Source: Atrina japonica
Lineage: Eukaryota; Mollusca; Bivalvia; Pterioida; Pinnidae
Length of the DNA: 64,000 nucleotides
NCBI GenBank assembly: GCA_030159075.1
Contig: BROG01000080.1
Location: forward strand, 697,001 to 761,000
Reading direction: 5' to 3'
Under the pieces are notes generated by a model. It made no database searches. It was not told the DNA's origin and worked only from the letters and a program-made list of their open reading frames with translations. Below are positions 1-37,107 of the stretch, in pieces. The position numbers and the translations under genes were made by a program. Within the stretch, counting starts at the first letter, position 1. Each line of letters opens with the position of its first letter.

Positions 1-160
1 TAAAATTCATGTTTCGTTATATCGCGAATTGAACCAAATCATGACAATCTTTTCGTATGTTCATGTTCCATAGAAATGTTTTAATTGTAAACCAGAGGGG
101 ATATTATAAGAATTCAATTTTTCCACCTAAGTTTTCGTCTCGAAGTATACTGATTTGGAC

Positions 161-511
161 ATTTACAAGGGCATAAGCTGTATTTACAAAAATTATTTCG
201 ATTTTTTTTTCTACTTTTACTACACGGACTTGGTTTACAATAATAAATAAGAACTATACTTATGCATAAAAATATTATATTCCTATATATGTGGTGAAAA
301 TCGGGTCAGGTACAGTATGGTATTGATATACATATAGTAACGTTGGGTTTATCAAATTTCAATTGAAAAAGTGCCAAGCAAGTATTTCTCAAGCAATTTT
401 CACAAAATATATAGGAATTTAAGAATTTTTGTCTCCTTTTTATTACTGTATATGAATCTAAATAGTAAAAAAGGTAAACAAATAAAAACAACACAGCTAG
501 TGTCCCTTTAA
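161..511. mobile_element. TTAA-flanked MITE, copy 1 of 3
   Basis: Non-coding element similar along its whole length to 6249-6610 and 40408-40695. The right end reads TGTCCCTTTAA, the inverse of the left end of the better kept copy (TTAAAGGGACA). The left end here is degraded. The interior is AT-rich with no coding capacity. TTAA flanks suggest piggyBac-type mobilisation, which is inference. The 69-residue reading frame on the minus strand inside it is incidental. Confidence 0.6.
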
Positions 512-628
512 TCATTCATTCTTTGGGACAATATACTGATAAATGAATCGGATATTGGTTACATGGTGATTAACATGTTCAATGTAAAATAATTCTGCAC
601 AAGTCAAAAGTCACAAATATAGTCTACG

Positions 629-812
629 TGGAAATGTTCGTCCCTGGTTATATTCGCTCTTTTACGACAAACATATTCACGCCGTCTTAAATTCGTCCTA
701 AATCACCATAGTCTCATGAAGTGTATGTATGTCCGTACCTCTCTTTTTTTAAATTCACCCTTCATCTAAAGACGAAAATTAAACGGAAGCGAATATTTCT
801 AGGTCTATAGTA
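629..812. mobile_element. MITE of the CCTGGAAATTTTCGC family, decayed copy
   Basis: About 185 bp with the blocks of a family also seen at 23866-24073, 50130-50336 and 59369-59566: a terminal block near TGGAAATGTTCG, a middle with TTTTACGACA and TTAAATTCG, and a closing block near GCGAATATTTCTAGG that is the inverse of the start. It lies about 300 bp upstream of the GPCR coding exon. No coding potential. Confidence 0.55.
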
Positions 813-904
813 ATGACAGTATTCCGGCTAAGATTCGAACACATCCATACAATTTGCAATAAAAATGCAATACCAATGTTACACCACAATCTTTTCTTAA
901 CTTA

Positions 905-992
905 AACTATTCACCCCTGAGTATGTGAATGGTATGTTCTTTTCTATTGTTTTAGACCAGTCTATCGTGGTGCAAAGGGTTGCAAGGGTAAA
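905..992. mobile_element. Decayed mini-MITE of the CCCTTTCACCCCTGAG family
   Basis: Shares TTCACCCCTGAGT, a TATGTTCTTTTCT-like core and GACCAGTCTAT with the intact 91-bp copy at 21078-21168. The TTAA ends are not preserved. It lies just upstream of the GPCR exon. Confidence 0.45.
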
Positions 993-1126
993 TAAGATCA
1001 TGTTAAACATCAAGACATTGAGGACGTTCGCTGTATGTCTGATTTTTCTTTTCTATAATTGTCCTCCATTTTGCATTGTAGGTATGAAACCAGATTAAAT
1101 TCAATATACACCTATTGAATTTCACC

Positions 1127-2143
1127 ATGGGGATTAACAATATGACGTCCCCGAATTTCACCAACATCACAACAGATAATGAAGATTCGGTGGATCGTGT
1201 GTTTGACATTACCATCATCGTGCTGTGTACAGTTATCAGCATAGTGGGAGTGTGTGGAAATTTTGCGACACTTCTGAAGATTATATTTTACACTACATAT
1301 CATCGAGCATTTTATACTGCAATTGCTTGTTTGGCTGGATCCGATTTACTTAGCATAGTTATGCAATATGTTCGACTGCTTTTTTATTCATCATTTTTTG
1401 AACAACATCACAATGATCACACAATGGAAATTTATTTTTCTTTGTTATTCACTGTCGTGCATTCGTCTGCTGGACATGTAGTTATTTTAACATGCACCCG
1501 GTACGTGCTTATTGCACATCCGATATTTTATAAATCACGGGTGACACCAAAGGTATTGGTAGTAGTATCAGTGGTCACGTGGGTAGTAAGTATTGCTTTA
1601 GGAATTGGTTATGGATTCTACAACCATCGATATTATATGGGACATATAACACCTATCCAAGACGCATGCGTACAGATGTTTTTGTGTCTGTACATATTTG
1701 TACTTCCGGTTGTGTTCTTTATTGTTTCTGATATTCTACAACGCCGATCGCTCCAAAAATCTCTTCTGCCACAATCAGACTTCATCAAGCGGAAACAATC
1801 AGCCATGATATTTGTGATATTGGTTATTTATACCGTATGTCTGCTTCCATATTGTACTATTGATATCTTCTTTTTCCTGGATATAAACGGAAATCTGCCT
1901 TTTACCATTTTCCCTAGTATTAAAAAACACCTGGTATCAGTGGGAATTCTATTTATTGTGATAAATTACTCTGTGAATCCGTTTGTGTATCTTCATTTCT
2001 CTCGTTCGTTTGGAAAATTACACACGTTTGTGTCATTGCACTTCCGGGATCAGGATTTACGCTCCAAACGGCACTTCCGGTATTTACTAAAGAAGAAATT
2101 CCCAGGAAGTTTGAATAAAGTAGGGGGTGAAACCTGGCCATAA
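1127..2143 (+). CDS. Orphan rhodopsin-class (class A) G-protein-coupled receptor
   Basis: Predicted plasma-membrane receptor of 338 residues in one uninterrupted exon. The start is the ATG at 1127 in a CACCATGG context; the frame opens four codons earlier at a TTG, which is not a likely eukaryotic start. The N-terminus has three N-glycosylation sequons (N5, N10, N13). Seven hydrophobic helices lie at about 28-53, 61-85, 101-128, 143-164, 182-204, 226-250 and 269-290. Class A marks are GN in TM1 (44-45), LAGSD in TM2 (69-73), TRY in place of DRY (124-126), W152 in TM4, P194 in TM5, CLLP in TM6 (238-241) and NPFVY in TM7 (284-288). The Cys usual at the top of TM3 is absent, although ECL2 has C181. 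The C-tail is short and basic. A splice-acceptor-like tract ending TTGCATTGTAG just upstream could mark a 5'UTR intron. The ligand is unknown; a lineage-expanded peptide or amine receptor is possible. Confidence 0.93.
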   Translation: MGINNMTSPNFTNITTDNEDSVDRVFDITIIVLCTVISIVGVCGNFATLLKIIFYTTYHRAFYTAIACLAGSDLLSIVMQYVRLLFYSSFFEQHHNDHTMEIYFSLLFTVVHSSAGHVVILTCTRYVLIAHPIFYKSRVTPKVLVVVSVVTWVVSIALGIGYGFYNHRYYMGHITPIQDACVQMFLCLYIFVLPVVFFIVSDILQRRSLQKSLLPQSDFIKRKQSAMIFVILVIYTVCLLPYCTIDIFFFLDINGNLPFTIFPSIKKHLVSVGILFIVINYSVNPFVYLHFSRSFGKLHTFVSLHFRDQDLRSKRHFRYLLKKKFPGSLNKVGGETWP

Positions 2144-2168
2144 GAACGTTTGTGGTAATTTTACAAAG

Positions 2169-2242
2169 AATAAATTACGTTATAAGTAGATATATTCTCT
2201 TTATAATGTATGTCCCGTGCAAATATTTCACTGAACAATAAA
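2169..2242 (+). promoter_or_regulatory. Candidate polyadenylation signals of the GPCR gene
   Basis: Two AATAAA hexamers, at 2169-2174 and 2237-2242, follow the stop codon by 26 and 94 bases. Either could direct cleavage before the SINE that begins at 2311. The region is AT-rich, so chance matches are possible. Confidence 0.5.
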
Positions 2243-2310
2243 TATAAAACAATATCAGCGGTCGGCAACGACACATTCAGATTTTATGCAATGTTTAATC
2301 TCATGTTTAG

Positions 2311-2548
2311 GGGGCCTCTGTTGTCGAGTGGTCAGAGCATCGCGCTATGAACCATGAAGTCTCTAACTGGTGTTCGAGCTCCACTGGAACCTAAGTTGAT
2401 TTTTGTGGAAAAGTTATCCAGTTTACAGAAGGTCGGTGGTCTTTTTCCGAGTATATTGTAACCGGATTCTCTCCTCTACCAATAAAAAATGGCCACCACC
2501 ATATGACTGAAAAATGATTGTTGAGTTTGACGTAAATCATTTTTCAAA
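2311..2548 (+). mobile_element. SINE-B copy, full length
   Basis: tRNA-derived SINE. The head GGGGCCTCTGTTGTCGAGTG with GGTCAGAGCATC resembles the A-box half of a tRNA-Ser/Leu, followed by a B-box-like GTGTTCGAGCTCC. The body carries GGAACCTAAG, TCCAGTTTACAGAAGG and GGCCACCACCATATGACTG. The tail ends GTTGAGTTTGACGTAAA. About a dozen relatives occur in the window on both strands. It is not a tRNA gene, because the head runs straight into the SINE body. Confidence 0.85.
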
Positions 2549-2559
2549 ATTCCAAAAAT

Positions 2560-3298
2560 TAAAAAAAGTCTCGTATACATCAGAGAGCAATCATCTGGTA
2601 GTTCAATGAACAAATGCATGTGTATTAATAGAATGGTCCTACCAAACGTAACTCGTTGTAATTGTTAGTTTGGTTCCACCCCGCAAACTGACGTTAGATA
2701 TTTTATGAGGGGTGTCAATTAAGCACGTGTTTTTCGAAAGTAAGTGATTGTATTGATGCCATATCCATGCGATAAAGAATTACTTTATGTGAATAAAATG
2801 AGCGCGTTGTCTCGACTTTGCTTCGGCGTCGAAAAAATATATATTACATGCAGGATAAAGGTATTCCGAGTGTTTAGCCCAGAGGTCATTTGAATATTAC
2901 AATTTCGCCACAGAGATACTATATTGTCAGACGGTATTTATTTATCATGTCTGAAAAAATATATTAAAGGGTTCAAATCGCGATAAATGCAGGTATTTTT
3001 GTGTTTTGGATATTTTTCATAGTATAGTATATTTTTAATGGTTAAAAATTGAATTGACGATTTGAAAAAAAATATGCAGTCGGTTACAGCTCATATTGTT
3101 ATTTCTGAAACATAAATTTTGTAAGCAGGTATTGTAAAATCCATATAACCTAACGGGGTAGAGTCTGGGCGAGTTTTAAATTTTAAGTGATGAAGCATAG
3201 CATTAAAAGTACCCTGGCTAGAGTAATCGTTCTTTCTTGTCACCATCCAGTCAGGAATAAAACGTTTTTTCCCGTGCATCTTGTCATAGCCGAAAAGT
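2560..3298. other. Intergenic, no recognised feature
   Basis: AT-rich sequence with many stops in all frames. I see no gene, RNA or repeat that I can name in it. Confidence 0.6.
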
Positions 3299-3299
3299 T

Positions 3300-3440
3300 A
3301 GTACATTGGCACATGTTTACAAATACGACGAGTCTAAATTAAATCGTAATAGGGGTGACAGGTTACTTTTCGACAAAAATATTTCAGCTACAGTAATGCA
3401 TGGAATCGGAGTAGTGCAAAATGTTTCACCTGTACACCCC
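3300..3440. mobile_element. Foldback-family arm (ACATGTTTACAAA family)
   Basis: Matches the arms of the foldback cluster at 44662-45597 through GGCACATGTTTACAAATACG, GAGTCTAAATTAAATC, AGGGGTGACAGG and a TACAGTAATGCATGGAATC block. It is a single arm and appears truncated. Confidence 0.6.
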
Positions 3441-3526
3441 TATTTTTTAATTAGACACTTAGTAGACCTGTACTCGGTAGTTGTTTGTCTTTATCCAGAT
3501 TCAGCACATTTAAATACACGTGTACA

Positions 3527-3800
3527 GTAAAACTTGCTTTAGCGACCACCTGTGTATATAGACCACCTGAGCTCCGCGCCATAATAATTGAGAATTTACT
3601 CGAGTCTGAGAATTTTCTGACATGCTCATCCAATCAGATTTCAAGATTAACCAAAGATGAGTATGTTTTATGGTGCCATCCCTGGTCCTGTCTTCAATAG
3701 TACCATTTGTGTGTAAATATCAACCTCTATATAAAGACCATCTCCCTATAAAAACTGGTTCTGTTGTGACCCTAAGGGGGTCGTTATATACAAGCAAAAC
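3527..3800. mobile_element. Pogo/Tigger-like MITE remnant
   Basis: Begins TACAGTAAAACTTGC and continues with GACCACC motifs typical of this element class elsewhere in the window. The right terminal repeat is degraded (GTATACAAGCAAAACTTGG-like text near 3790-3806). Superfamily assignment by end sequence is inference. Confidence 0.45.
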
Positions 3801-3805
3801 TTGGG

Positions 3806-3890
3806 GGGTTCGAACCTGCACTAACCAGATGTGTGAGACTTCATGTTTCAAAGCGCGATGCTCTGATCATTCGGCCTCGCGGATGTCCCA
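3806..3890 (-). mobile_element. SINE-B head fragment
   Basis: On the minus strand it reads GAGGCCGAATGATCAGAGC, then a GCGCTTTGAAACATGAAGTC block and the B-box-like GTGCAGGTTCGAACC. Only the tRNA-like head remains. Confidence 0.7.
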
Positions 3891-3899
3891 GCTGTGATG

Positions 3900-6248
3900 T
3901 TAGTTCTTTAGCTAATATCAGCCTAAATGGATACGATAGTATAAATCGTCAAGCTAAGGACAGAATGTCGAAGCAAAAATGATCCTTTCTCAATTTATTC
4001 ATTCTGAACATGAAAACAGAAGCATAGCATAATAAAAATGAAATCGACATATTATGTACCGGTATTTCACACATTTCTGTCCTAGGCAAATAGTATATGC
4101 ATTGGATGTGGAAATCACAACACAACCTGTAGCTGCAGACATAACAGAAAGTGTGTATATATATGCTTAGTATCAACAACTCATGGTTCTCCAATATCAA
4201 CACTATAGTGTATGTCTATCTCGTTAATTAGCTTTCCATCTTTTCAACTGTATCCTCACCATTTCTCATAATCAACGAACATTTGTAAGAAAAACAAATC
4301 AATAAAAGCATGTCTGTAGATCCGAACTGCATTTTACTTCACTCTAAGACTTCAATGTGAAGTCCATTTAGCTGCTATTAGAGCCGTTCCTTAATCGACC
4401 AACCTCTGCTGTAAAGAAATGTTTAGCACATTCATGTATGTTTTAATGATAATACTGACCCCTGAGGAATAAAAGTCGAAGTCGGTGCAAATTATTCTAG
4501 TTAAGTATATGTATTTATTTCTAAAACAAGCACTATAAAACCCATTTTGTATTTCTCGAACAATGCATCTTATTCAGTGCAATAGACATTCATGCAGAAA
4601 ATCGCATAAAATGCTTATAAATGACATAAAAAGTAGAATTACATACGGATACAGATGTCAGATTGGGTTTATTCATCTGTTCTAATGCATGACAGTGCAG
4701 CAATAAATAAAGTTCCTTGCAGAATGTCAATGGCACTTAGACAAATTACTTCATTCGTAAGAAGCCACATTTTATAATTCACATACAGCATATGAGGGAT
4801 CGAGTTTAAAATCAACAATTCGCAGGTTTTATTGTCGGTATGATAACCTCGTTTGCAAAAACTATGTTTCACTAACTGAAATGTTTGGTCAATTGGTCGA
4901 TATATTAATCGGCTATACCGATTTTACCACGATCTGTTTTTATTTTAAATTGATTCTGGTGGATGTGGTCGGATGCTAACAACTTCATGGTAAACATTGT
5001 CAGCAAGTCCTGAGTTATAGTTTTACAAAAGAGGACTTCATCAGCCTACATCAGCTCTGAATTTTCCGGAGTGTCACGTTTATCCAATTTGAGTAAATCT
5101 GTATATTTTATCCAGAACCTCCTGACGGTTGATACCCAGTGTGGTCGATCAACAGGGGATTCTTACTCCTCCATGACACCTGATACCACCTCTCATTTTC
5201 CGAAGGTAAATGTTTGTTCAATGTATAGCAAATTTGTATATTGCATCCTGAACCAAAAGGTTGGAACTTAAGTATCTGTGATTTTTATATTTCCAAGATA
5301 TATCCTCTCTACTTTGTTCCATTAAATAAAAAAACTCTTCAAACACATTTCTGGAATTTACCGATTTTTGAAAAAAATGGCTGATGAAGGCCAGTCAAAC
5401 GACTGCTATAAATCGAAACTAGTAAACAAGTAATTGATATACATCATGTCTTTGTGCTTTTCAGTTTTTTTTTAGAAGCAACGGAGTTAGTCGTTTTACT
5501 TGTGTAACTGTAGAAAATTTGTAAAAAATGAATTATCTGCAAAACAAATACAAACTGACAGAAATTTCAAGAATTTATCCAGTGTAAGTTGAGAATTATG
5601 GCTTTAATATGTTTGTTAATGTTCAAAACATTTGCCGACCTACTCAAGCACTATAACATACTTCCATGAAGAGCAGTGTCTGAGGCTTGAACATCATGCT
5701 TCATTGTTATATCATTCACTGATTGAAATGATACTTAGAAATATCCTTGTTGTAAACTTGAACTGCAGAACTTCAAAATTGTTTTGAAGTATAACGGCAC
5801 TGTATGCTATTTAACGGTTTCGATCTAGAAACGTCTGTGTATATATTTTGATTTGAAGTGGACGAAATGGACTTCTGGTAGACAGTTAGTACCTACAGCC
5901 ATCGACAATTCATGAGCTGAGGCTACCCTCACACTGGTGATCCGAAAATATCATTACATCTGGACTGGATGCACAGCAAGACTCCATTAGCGACAATGCT
6001 AAGTCTAATTATTGTAACCCTCGCACTGTACTTGTAAATTTTACCATCCCATCCCACATAAGTTCATAATTTCCTGTCAATAGAGGCATAGAAAGTACAC
6101 TTTGTTATTGCTTAGGGAACCTTTTAACCTACTACTGACAATCCCAAAATGTCTGAAATATTGCACCATGTGCTTGGGGGGGATTATAAACCACGTCGTT
6201 TGCAACTCTATGCAATGTTTATTTATAAATAATGATGTTTGGATAGGT
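3900..6248. other. Long intergenic stretch without recognised features
   Basis: About 2.3 kb, AT-rich, with only short scattered reading frames. I found no similarity to the window's repeat families and no gene signals that I trust. Confidence 0.55.
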
Positions 6249-6610
6249 TTAAAGGGACATTAGCTGTGTTGACCAAAAACAATTATTTCGATTTTTGTAC
6301 TTTTACTACTTGTACTTGATGTACAAAAACAAAAAAGAGCTACACACAGGCATAAAAAATCTTATATTCCAATATTTTTGTGAAAATAAGGTCAGGTTCA
6401 GTGGGATATGCATATACAAATAGTAAGGTTTGAATTAATAAATTGCAATTGAATAATTGACAAACCGGGTTCCTCAAGCAATTTTCATAAAATATACAGG
6501 GATTTAAGAATTATTTTTCTGCTTATATCTCTTTTTTTGGCTCTTGTTTGTCAATCCAAGTGATAAAAAAGGAAAGACATTTTTGAAAAACTCAGCTAAT
6601 TTCCCTTTAA
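6249..6610. mobile_element. TTAA-flanked MITE, best copy
   Basis: Bounded by TTAA at 6249-6252 and 6607-6610. Inverted ends read AGGGACATTAGCTGTGTT on the left and, inverted, AGGGAAATTAGCTGAGTT on the right. The interior is AT-rich and non-coding. Exact TTAA duplication with inverted ends fits a piggyBac-type non-autonomous element. Confidence 0.75.
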
Positions 6611-6694
6611 CATGTCCTCTATAGAATAGAATATCGATATTTGACGATGACTTAAAATGTTTAAACTTTTATTTTAATTTTACGACGATTGACA

Positions 6695-6880
6695 AACAAG
6701 TTATTTCAATTTTAATTTATCTCTCGTTGGCTCGGATGTTGACGTGGGGCGGAGGTCCTAGCCGTGAGCCGAAACCATAGTACCCGGATAAAAACCCACG
6801 TGTCCGACTGGCAACCGCCATACCATGACACATACTCCCCTGTCCAATCCACGGACGATGGCTGCAAAATGCGAAAACAT
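6695..6880 (-). mobile_element. SINE-C-like fragment
   Basis: Shares CTCTCGTTGGCTC, GATGTTG, ACCCGGATA, CGTGTCCGAC and ACATACTCCCCTG-type blocks with 49375-49575. The latter ends in a tRNA-like head on the minus strand, so this is probably a truncated member of the same rare SINE-like family. Confidence 0.5.
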
Positions 6881-6985
6881 GTTTTATTCGTATTTTGTTA
6901 TAACGTCTTTAATGCTGACAGCTGTAGGCGCTTCCATTACGAAAATCGACGGATTCCATTTCTAAAACTGGATGAAACAAATCCT

Positions 6986-7737
6986 GGGCCTTAAGTCACG
7001 AAATTTACTCAATAATCATGCTCAGCTTTTATCTTATTATTTTGACTATATAATAGTTTGTAAAACTTTGAGGTCTGACTGATTAGGAAACGTTAATATT
7101 TTTCATCATTGATGTATAATTTTTCTGATTTTCCTGTATGAATGAATAAATACGTTGAGTATGGTATTCAAAATTTGAATATGTACTCAAACAATTTTTT
7201 TTAATATTTCTTAAGTTTTCTTCAAATTTGCAATATCTTTTATCATTATTTACAATACTTGACCATCAATATACAAACATATCCATTTAATATATTCCGC
7301 AAGAAGGCTATGCTAGGACCGTGCGTTCCTTGGTGTTTTTGCCGTACATATCCCGTATTGCCTAATACTTCAACTAGTTCATGGTCCGATGTCACCAAAT
7401 TTACTCTGTACCTCAAGCTCAAACTTTCACTGTTTTAAGGTAAAACACGTAATATTTATTCTAAAACTGGATATGTTTCTATATTGACAGCATAGAACTG
7501 TGAAAAATTCAACCACATTATTGCTTATTGAAAGAAATAAATAAAAAAATTTCGATTACGTACTAAAATACCATACTCACCGTATTTATTCATCTTTTGC
7601 AGGAAAATCATAGGTATGAAGCAAAACTTTATATAACAGTTATGAAAATGATAATATATGTCCTTATCAAAGTTTTACAATCATATAGCCAAATTAGTTG
7701 AGCTTGAATATTGAGTAACTTTGGTGATTTCGGGCGG
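6986..7737. mobile_element. Foldback element with ~180-bp inverted arms
   Basis: The left arm (about 6986-7170) and the right arm (about 7560-7737) are inverted copies. Shared blocks are AAATTTACTCAAT, TCAGCTTTTAT, TTGTAAAACTTTG, GAATAAATACG and GAGTATGGTATT. The outer ends are related to the small MITE at 14158-14335 (CCCGAAGTCACCAAATTTAC). The spacer of about 390 bp carries a further partial end (GATGTCACCAAATTTACTC near 7389). SINE-A lies three bases beyond the right end. Confidence 0.7.
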
Positions 7738-7740
7738 ATT

Positions 7741-8019
7741 GTTTGTTTGTTGTTGTTTAACGTCCCAATCAAGAATTTTTCACTACATGGAAACATCACC
7801 ATATGCAGGTGAAGGGCTTCAAATTTTGCCCTATGCTCGGCACTTACGGCCATTGATCAGTGAGGGTTCTTTAACGTGCCGACACCTACTGTGACACGGG
7901 ACCTCGGTTTTAACTGTCTCATCCAAAAGACAGGAAACCGACCTGGCTCTGGCTAGACTTAAACTCAGGACATCACGATCAACATTTGAGCGCACTACTG
8001 TCTGAGCCAGGCCGGCTCC
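7741..8019 (-). mobile_element. SINE-A copy
   Basis: On the minus strand it opens GGAGCCGGCCTGGCTCAGAC (tRNA-like A box). It continues through a conserved core (GTCCCGTGTCACAGTAGGTG, AAAGAACCCTCACTG, TGCCGAGCATAGGGC) and ends AACAACAACAAACAAAC. Structure is tRNA-related head, conserved central domain and AAC-rich tail. The family resembles molluscan SINEs with a conserved core; the exact family was not checked. Confidence 0.85.
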
Positions 8020-8459
8020 CGCCAAGTAAAGATTCACAAGACTCCATCTCGCTAGGTTATATGTAATTTAATAATAACTCCTTTATTATACTATGACAAT
8101 GCTGTGTGATCTGTATATTTACTATGATAATAAGTATAATATTTACCAAGATTGTGATGGGTAATCAGTGTAGTTTACAAACATTTCAAAACGTAATCAG
8201 TGGTTTTCTACGCTTTTGAAAAAAAACATCTGCGTAACCAGCGACTAGAAATGATGGCTTTTAGAATAACATTTGTGACAAATCAATCCATCAGAGTTAA
8301 ATTTTATTGCGGAGTTTAAGTTCAATAGAATAAAACAAACTGTGTCTGTATAAATCAAAATACAGAAAGAAAACCTTTTTAACCACAAATATGAACAGAG
8401 GCGATGAAGACATCGGGTATTTAAATAAAAATTATCAAATTTAAACAAAAGTTGTCAAA

Positions 8460-9140
8460 AGACAACACAGCTCACCAGTGGCAGCATGGCGTCACTAATA
8501 CTAAAATTTTGACTAGGAGGTAGGTCGCATTGCATTATGTAGGTCACAAGGTCAAAGGTCATGATATCATGTGCAAGGACTGACCAGAAGGATTCTATAA
8601 TTGAAATAGTAAAGTTTTATGACATGTACTTATAGCCCAGGTCCACTGACTCCAAAGACAAAAATTGTTGGTCGCAAAGGCATACCATATAGCTCGCCTG
8701 TTTTATGCTAGTTATTATTTGGGCAAAAATTAGGCCACAGCCACCAGCATCCCCCTGCATTGTTGAGTAATGACCCTAGACAATGTGCATGTGAAGTTTC
8801 ATGGCAGTACTTTGTCCATAATGGACTGAAACCAAAACTTTAACGCAGTATTATTCATATAGCAAATGACTAGGTCCGGGAAGCTAGAAATTTGGGTCAA
8901 AATTAGGCAACAACAACTAGCATCCCCTGCATTTTGAGTAATGGTCCTAGAGAACGTGCATGTGCTGTTTCATGGCTATAGCTGCAGAAACAAAAAAGCT
9001 TAACACAGAAAAGGACGCTACTAAAGAAGTGACAGCAATAGCTCTTCTGTTCTTCGAACAGGCGAACTAAAAAGGTTGACGCCAGAGGTATGGTATTAGC
9101 TCTCCAGGCATTTTGTCCTTGCGAGCTAAAAATAATTTTT
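8460..9140. repeat. Dispersed non-coding repeat, type K
   Basis: Begins near ACAACACAGCTCACC and closes with GGTATGGTATTAGCTCTCC and GCGAGCTAAAA, the end signature also seen at 28900-29465. It contains a degraded internal duplication: two blocks with AAAATTAGGC, AGCATCCCC, TGCATTNTTGAGTAATG and AATGTGCATGTG at about 8719-8850 and 8890-8990. The 110-residue minus-strand frame over it is not a gene. Confidence 0.55.
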
Positions 9141-9376
9141 TTAATCCTTGCTTCAAAAAGTATCATCACAAACAACATCAAACAATACAATAATCGAATA
9201 ACTGATATTTCACATAAACTATCATCAACAAACACTTTAATTTAGCAAAACTAAAAGCATTCAACAAAACTAAAACTATCGTATACCTGGAAATATTTGT
9301 TCCCTGATTAAATATTATTTTGAATCAATATCTTGTAAAATATGTAAATTACTGTATACTTGGGAATGCTCGAATC

Positions 9377-9382
9377 TTTATT
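9377..9382 (-). promoter_or_regulatory. Polyadenylation signal of ADAL
   Basis: AATAAA on the minus strand, 85 bases beyond the ADAL stop codon. It is the nearest perfect hexamer I saw after the stop. Confidence 0.55.
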
Positions 9383-9466
9383 TTCGCCATTTAACGACAG
9401 AAAAAAACATACTGATACAGAGAGGCCCATTGTTTTTCAGGGGTTGAGGAGTTAGACAGTTTGGGA

Positions 9467-35560
<26,094 letters not shown>

Positions 35561-35662
35561 TTTCACCTTTGTCCCACCTGCAGTAAACATTATCAGGTAT
35601 GTCATAGTCTTCCCAACTTGCTAAATAATCAGAATGCGATAATAACCCATTTGACTAACTAC

Positions 35663-35722
35663 GTCGTTATGGCAACAATGACTCTATCCGCCAGATAGGT
35701 CTGGGTGGTATATATATAATTT
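35663..35722 (-). promoter_or_regulatory. Possible ADAL core promoter with X-box-like motif
   Basis: A TATATATATA tract lies at about 35710-35720, and GTTGCCATAACGAC (minus strand, 35676-35663) is one change from an RFX X-box consensus. Both sit 50-160 bases upstream of the candidate starts. Short motifs like these occur by chance in AT-rich DNA. Confidence 0.25.
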
Positions 35723-35724
35723 CA

Positions 35725-36705
35725 TGATGGGAAAGTGTAAATGGCCATTATAAAAGGAGAAAAAGGAAAATCAAATACAGAATATATATATGAGATCAAA
35801 CACCATAACAATGGGGTGAATTTAAAATTGGGTTGTCTCCCTTATTCCAGTATTTCTAGAATAAGTGAATAAATTTGTAATCATCTCTCTCTCTCTCTGT
35901 CTCTCACACACATCAGTGTATACCTCTTGACAGGCACCAGTAACCCAATTCTCAAACTATTATGTAATTATGATATTAGATATTGATTGGTTAAGCCTAT
36001 AACAAGCAGGTGTTACACAGGTATCATTGATTAAAGTCACATAATACAAACTTCAATAAAATAAATCTTTTGCTATTTTTAATCAATGAAAAGTACAGGT
36101 ACACAGAATGACAACAGTAATCATCAAGTAATTATGTTGTGTCAATACTCAAATAATATAACACAGAGCTGAAACCATTACCAACAATCAGTGTTGGAAT
36201 ATTTGTGATTCATATTCAAATATTTGTACATGTATTTTCAACATGTGCATTTTTCTTTCATTCCTTAAAATACCTAGGGCCTTAAAGTTTCTCTTGACTT
36301 GAAATTAAATCGATACATGCCAATTGAATGTTGTTTTAAACCACACTCAACAATTTTTCAGCCAACATATTGATATAACTGAAAATTGTTGAGTCAGAGT
36401 GTTGCATGAAAAAATGTTGAAACAAACAAATAGGAGAAAATGACAAAGGAATTCTAAAAGGCAGTTTACAAATTTATCCATATTTATAAAAGATCAACAC
36501 AATGTATGTATACTGGACTGGTCAAAGTTAATCTGGTCAACGTTATAGAAGTGAGCGAAAAAACAGTCTAGATTAGAATGTTATTTATTTACAATCCATT
36601 TCAAAGCCTTGAGATTTTCTGTCATTTGTAATTGGAAGGACCCACTTCATATGAAAAAGGGAGAAACTATTCAATGATTAAGTTCACAATTTTATTGACA
36701 GAAAA
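35725..36705. other. Upstream of ADAL, no recognised gene
   Basis: AT-rich, with a short CT tract at 35883-35908 and SINE-B tail words in inverted pairs at about 36333-36420 (CACACTCAACAATTTTTCAG, ACTGAAAATTGTTGAGTC). Nothing else recognised. Confidence 0.5.
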
Positions 36706-36711
36706 TCTATA

Positions 36712-36893
36712 TACAGTCCACCTTGCATTATAGGACATCTCTGTATACAGGGCACCTGCCTATAAAGGTCATTCAAACATAACCTTTGTTAACTTGTTTT
36801 AATAATGAATAAACCTCTCTATAAAGGTGACCTGTCTATAATGGCTGCTTTTTCCTGTTACCATGGGTGGTCTTTATAGACAGGTCTGACCAT
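36712..36893. mobile_element. Pogo-like MITE
   Basis: Left end TACAGTCCACCTTGCATTAT; right end inverted TACATGGTCAGACCTGTCTA. The interior has CTCTATAAAGGTGACCTGTC. Same design as 33852-34037 and 60132-60275. Confidence 0.65.
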
Positions 36894-37107
36894 GTATCAA
36901 GAATACATGCAAAATTAATTGGTTGTTTAAACTTGAAAATACAGGGAAAATGTCTTTCAGATATGGTGAATTGTCACCCTTTCTTCCTCTTTTGTCAAAC
37001 AAAAACAATCTCTTCTTCTGCATATCATGTTTACACTTTGTTTCTCATAACAAAAATTTCTTGTCCAAAAATAGGAATCATATCAAATTCATGATTCATC
37101 TGACAAC

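Noticed and set aside
1115..1126. Longer GPCR start at 1115
   Set aside because: The frame opens there with TTG. The ATG at 1127 has a CACCATGG context and is the credible start.
2311..2400. tRNA-Ser/Leu gene candidates at SINE-B heads
   Set aside because: The A- and B-box-like parts are present, but each is fused to the same SINE body and lacks a complete cloverleaf and terminator.
8903..9235. 110-residue minus-strand frame next to ADAL exon 9
   Set aside because: It overlaps a dispersed repeat with counterparts elsewhere and has no recognised domain.
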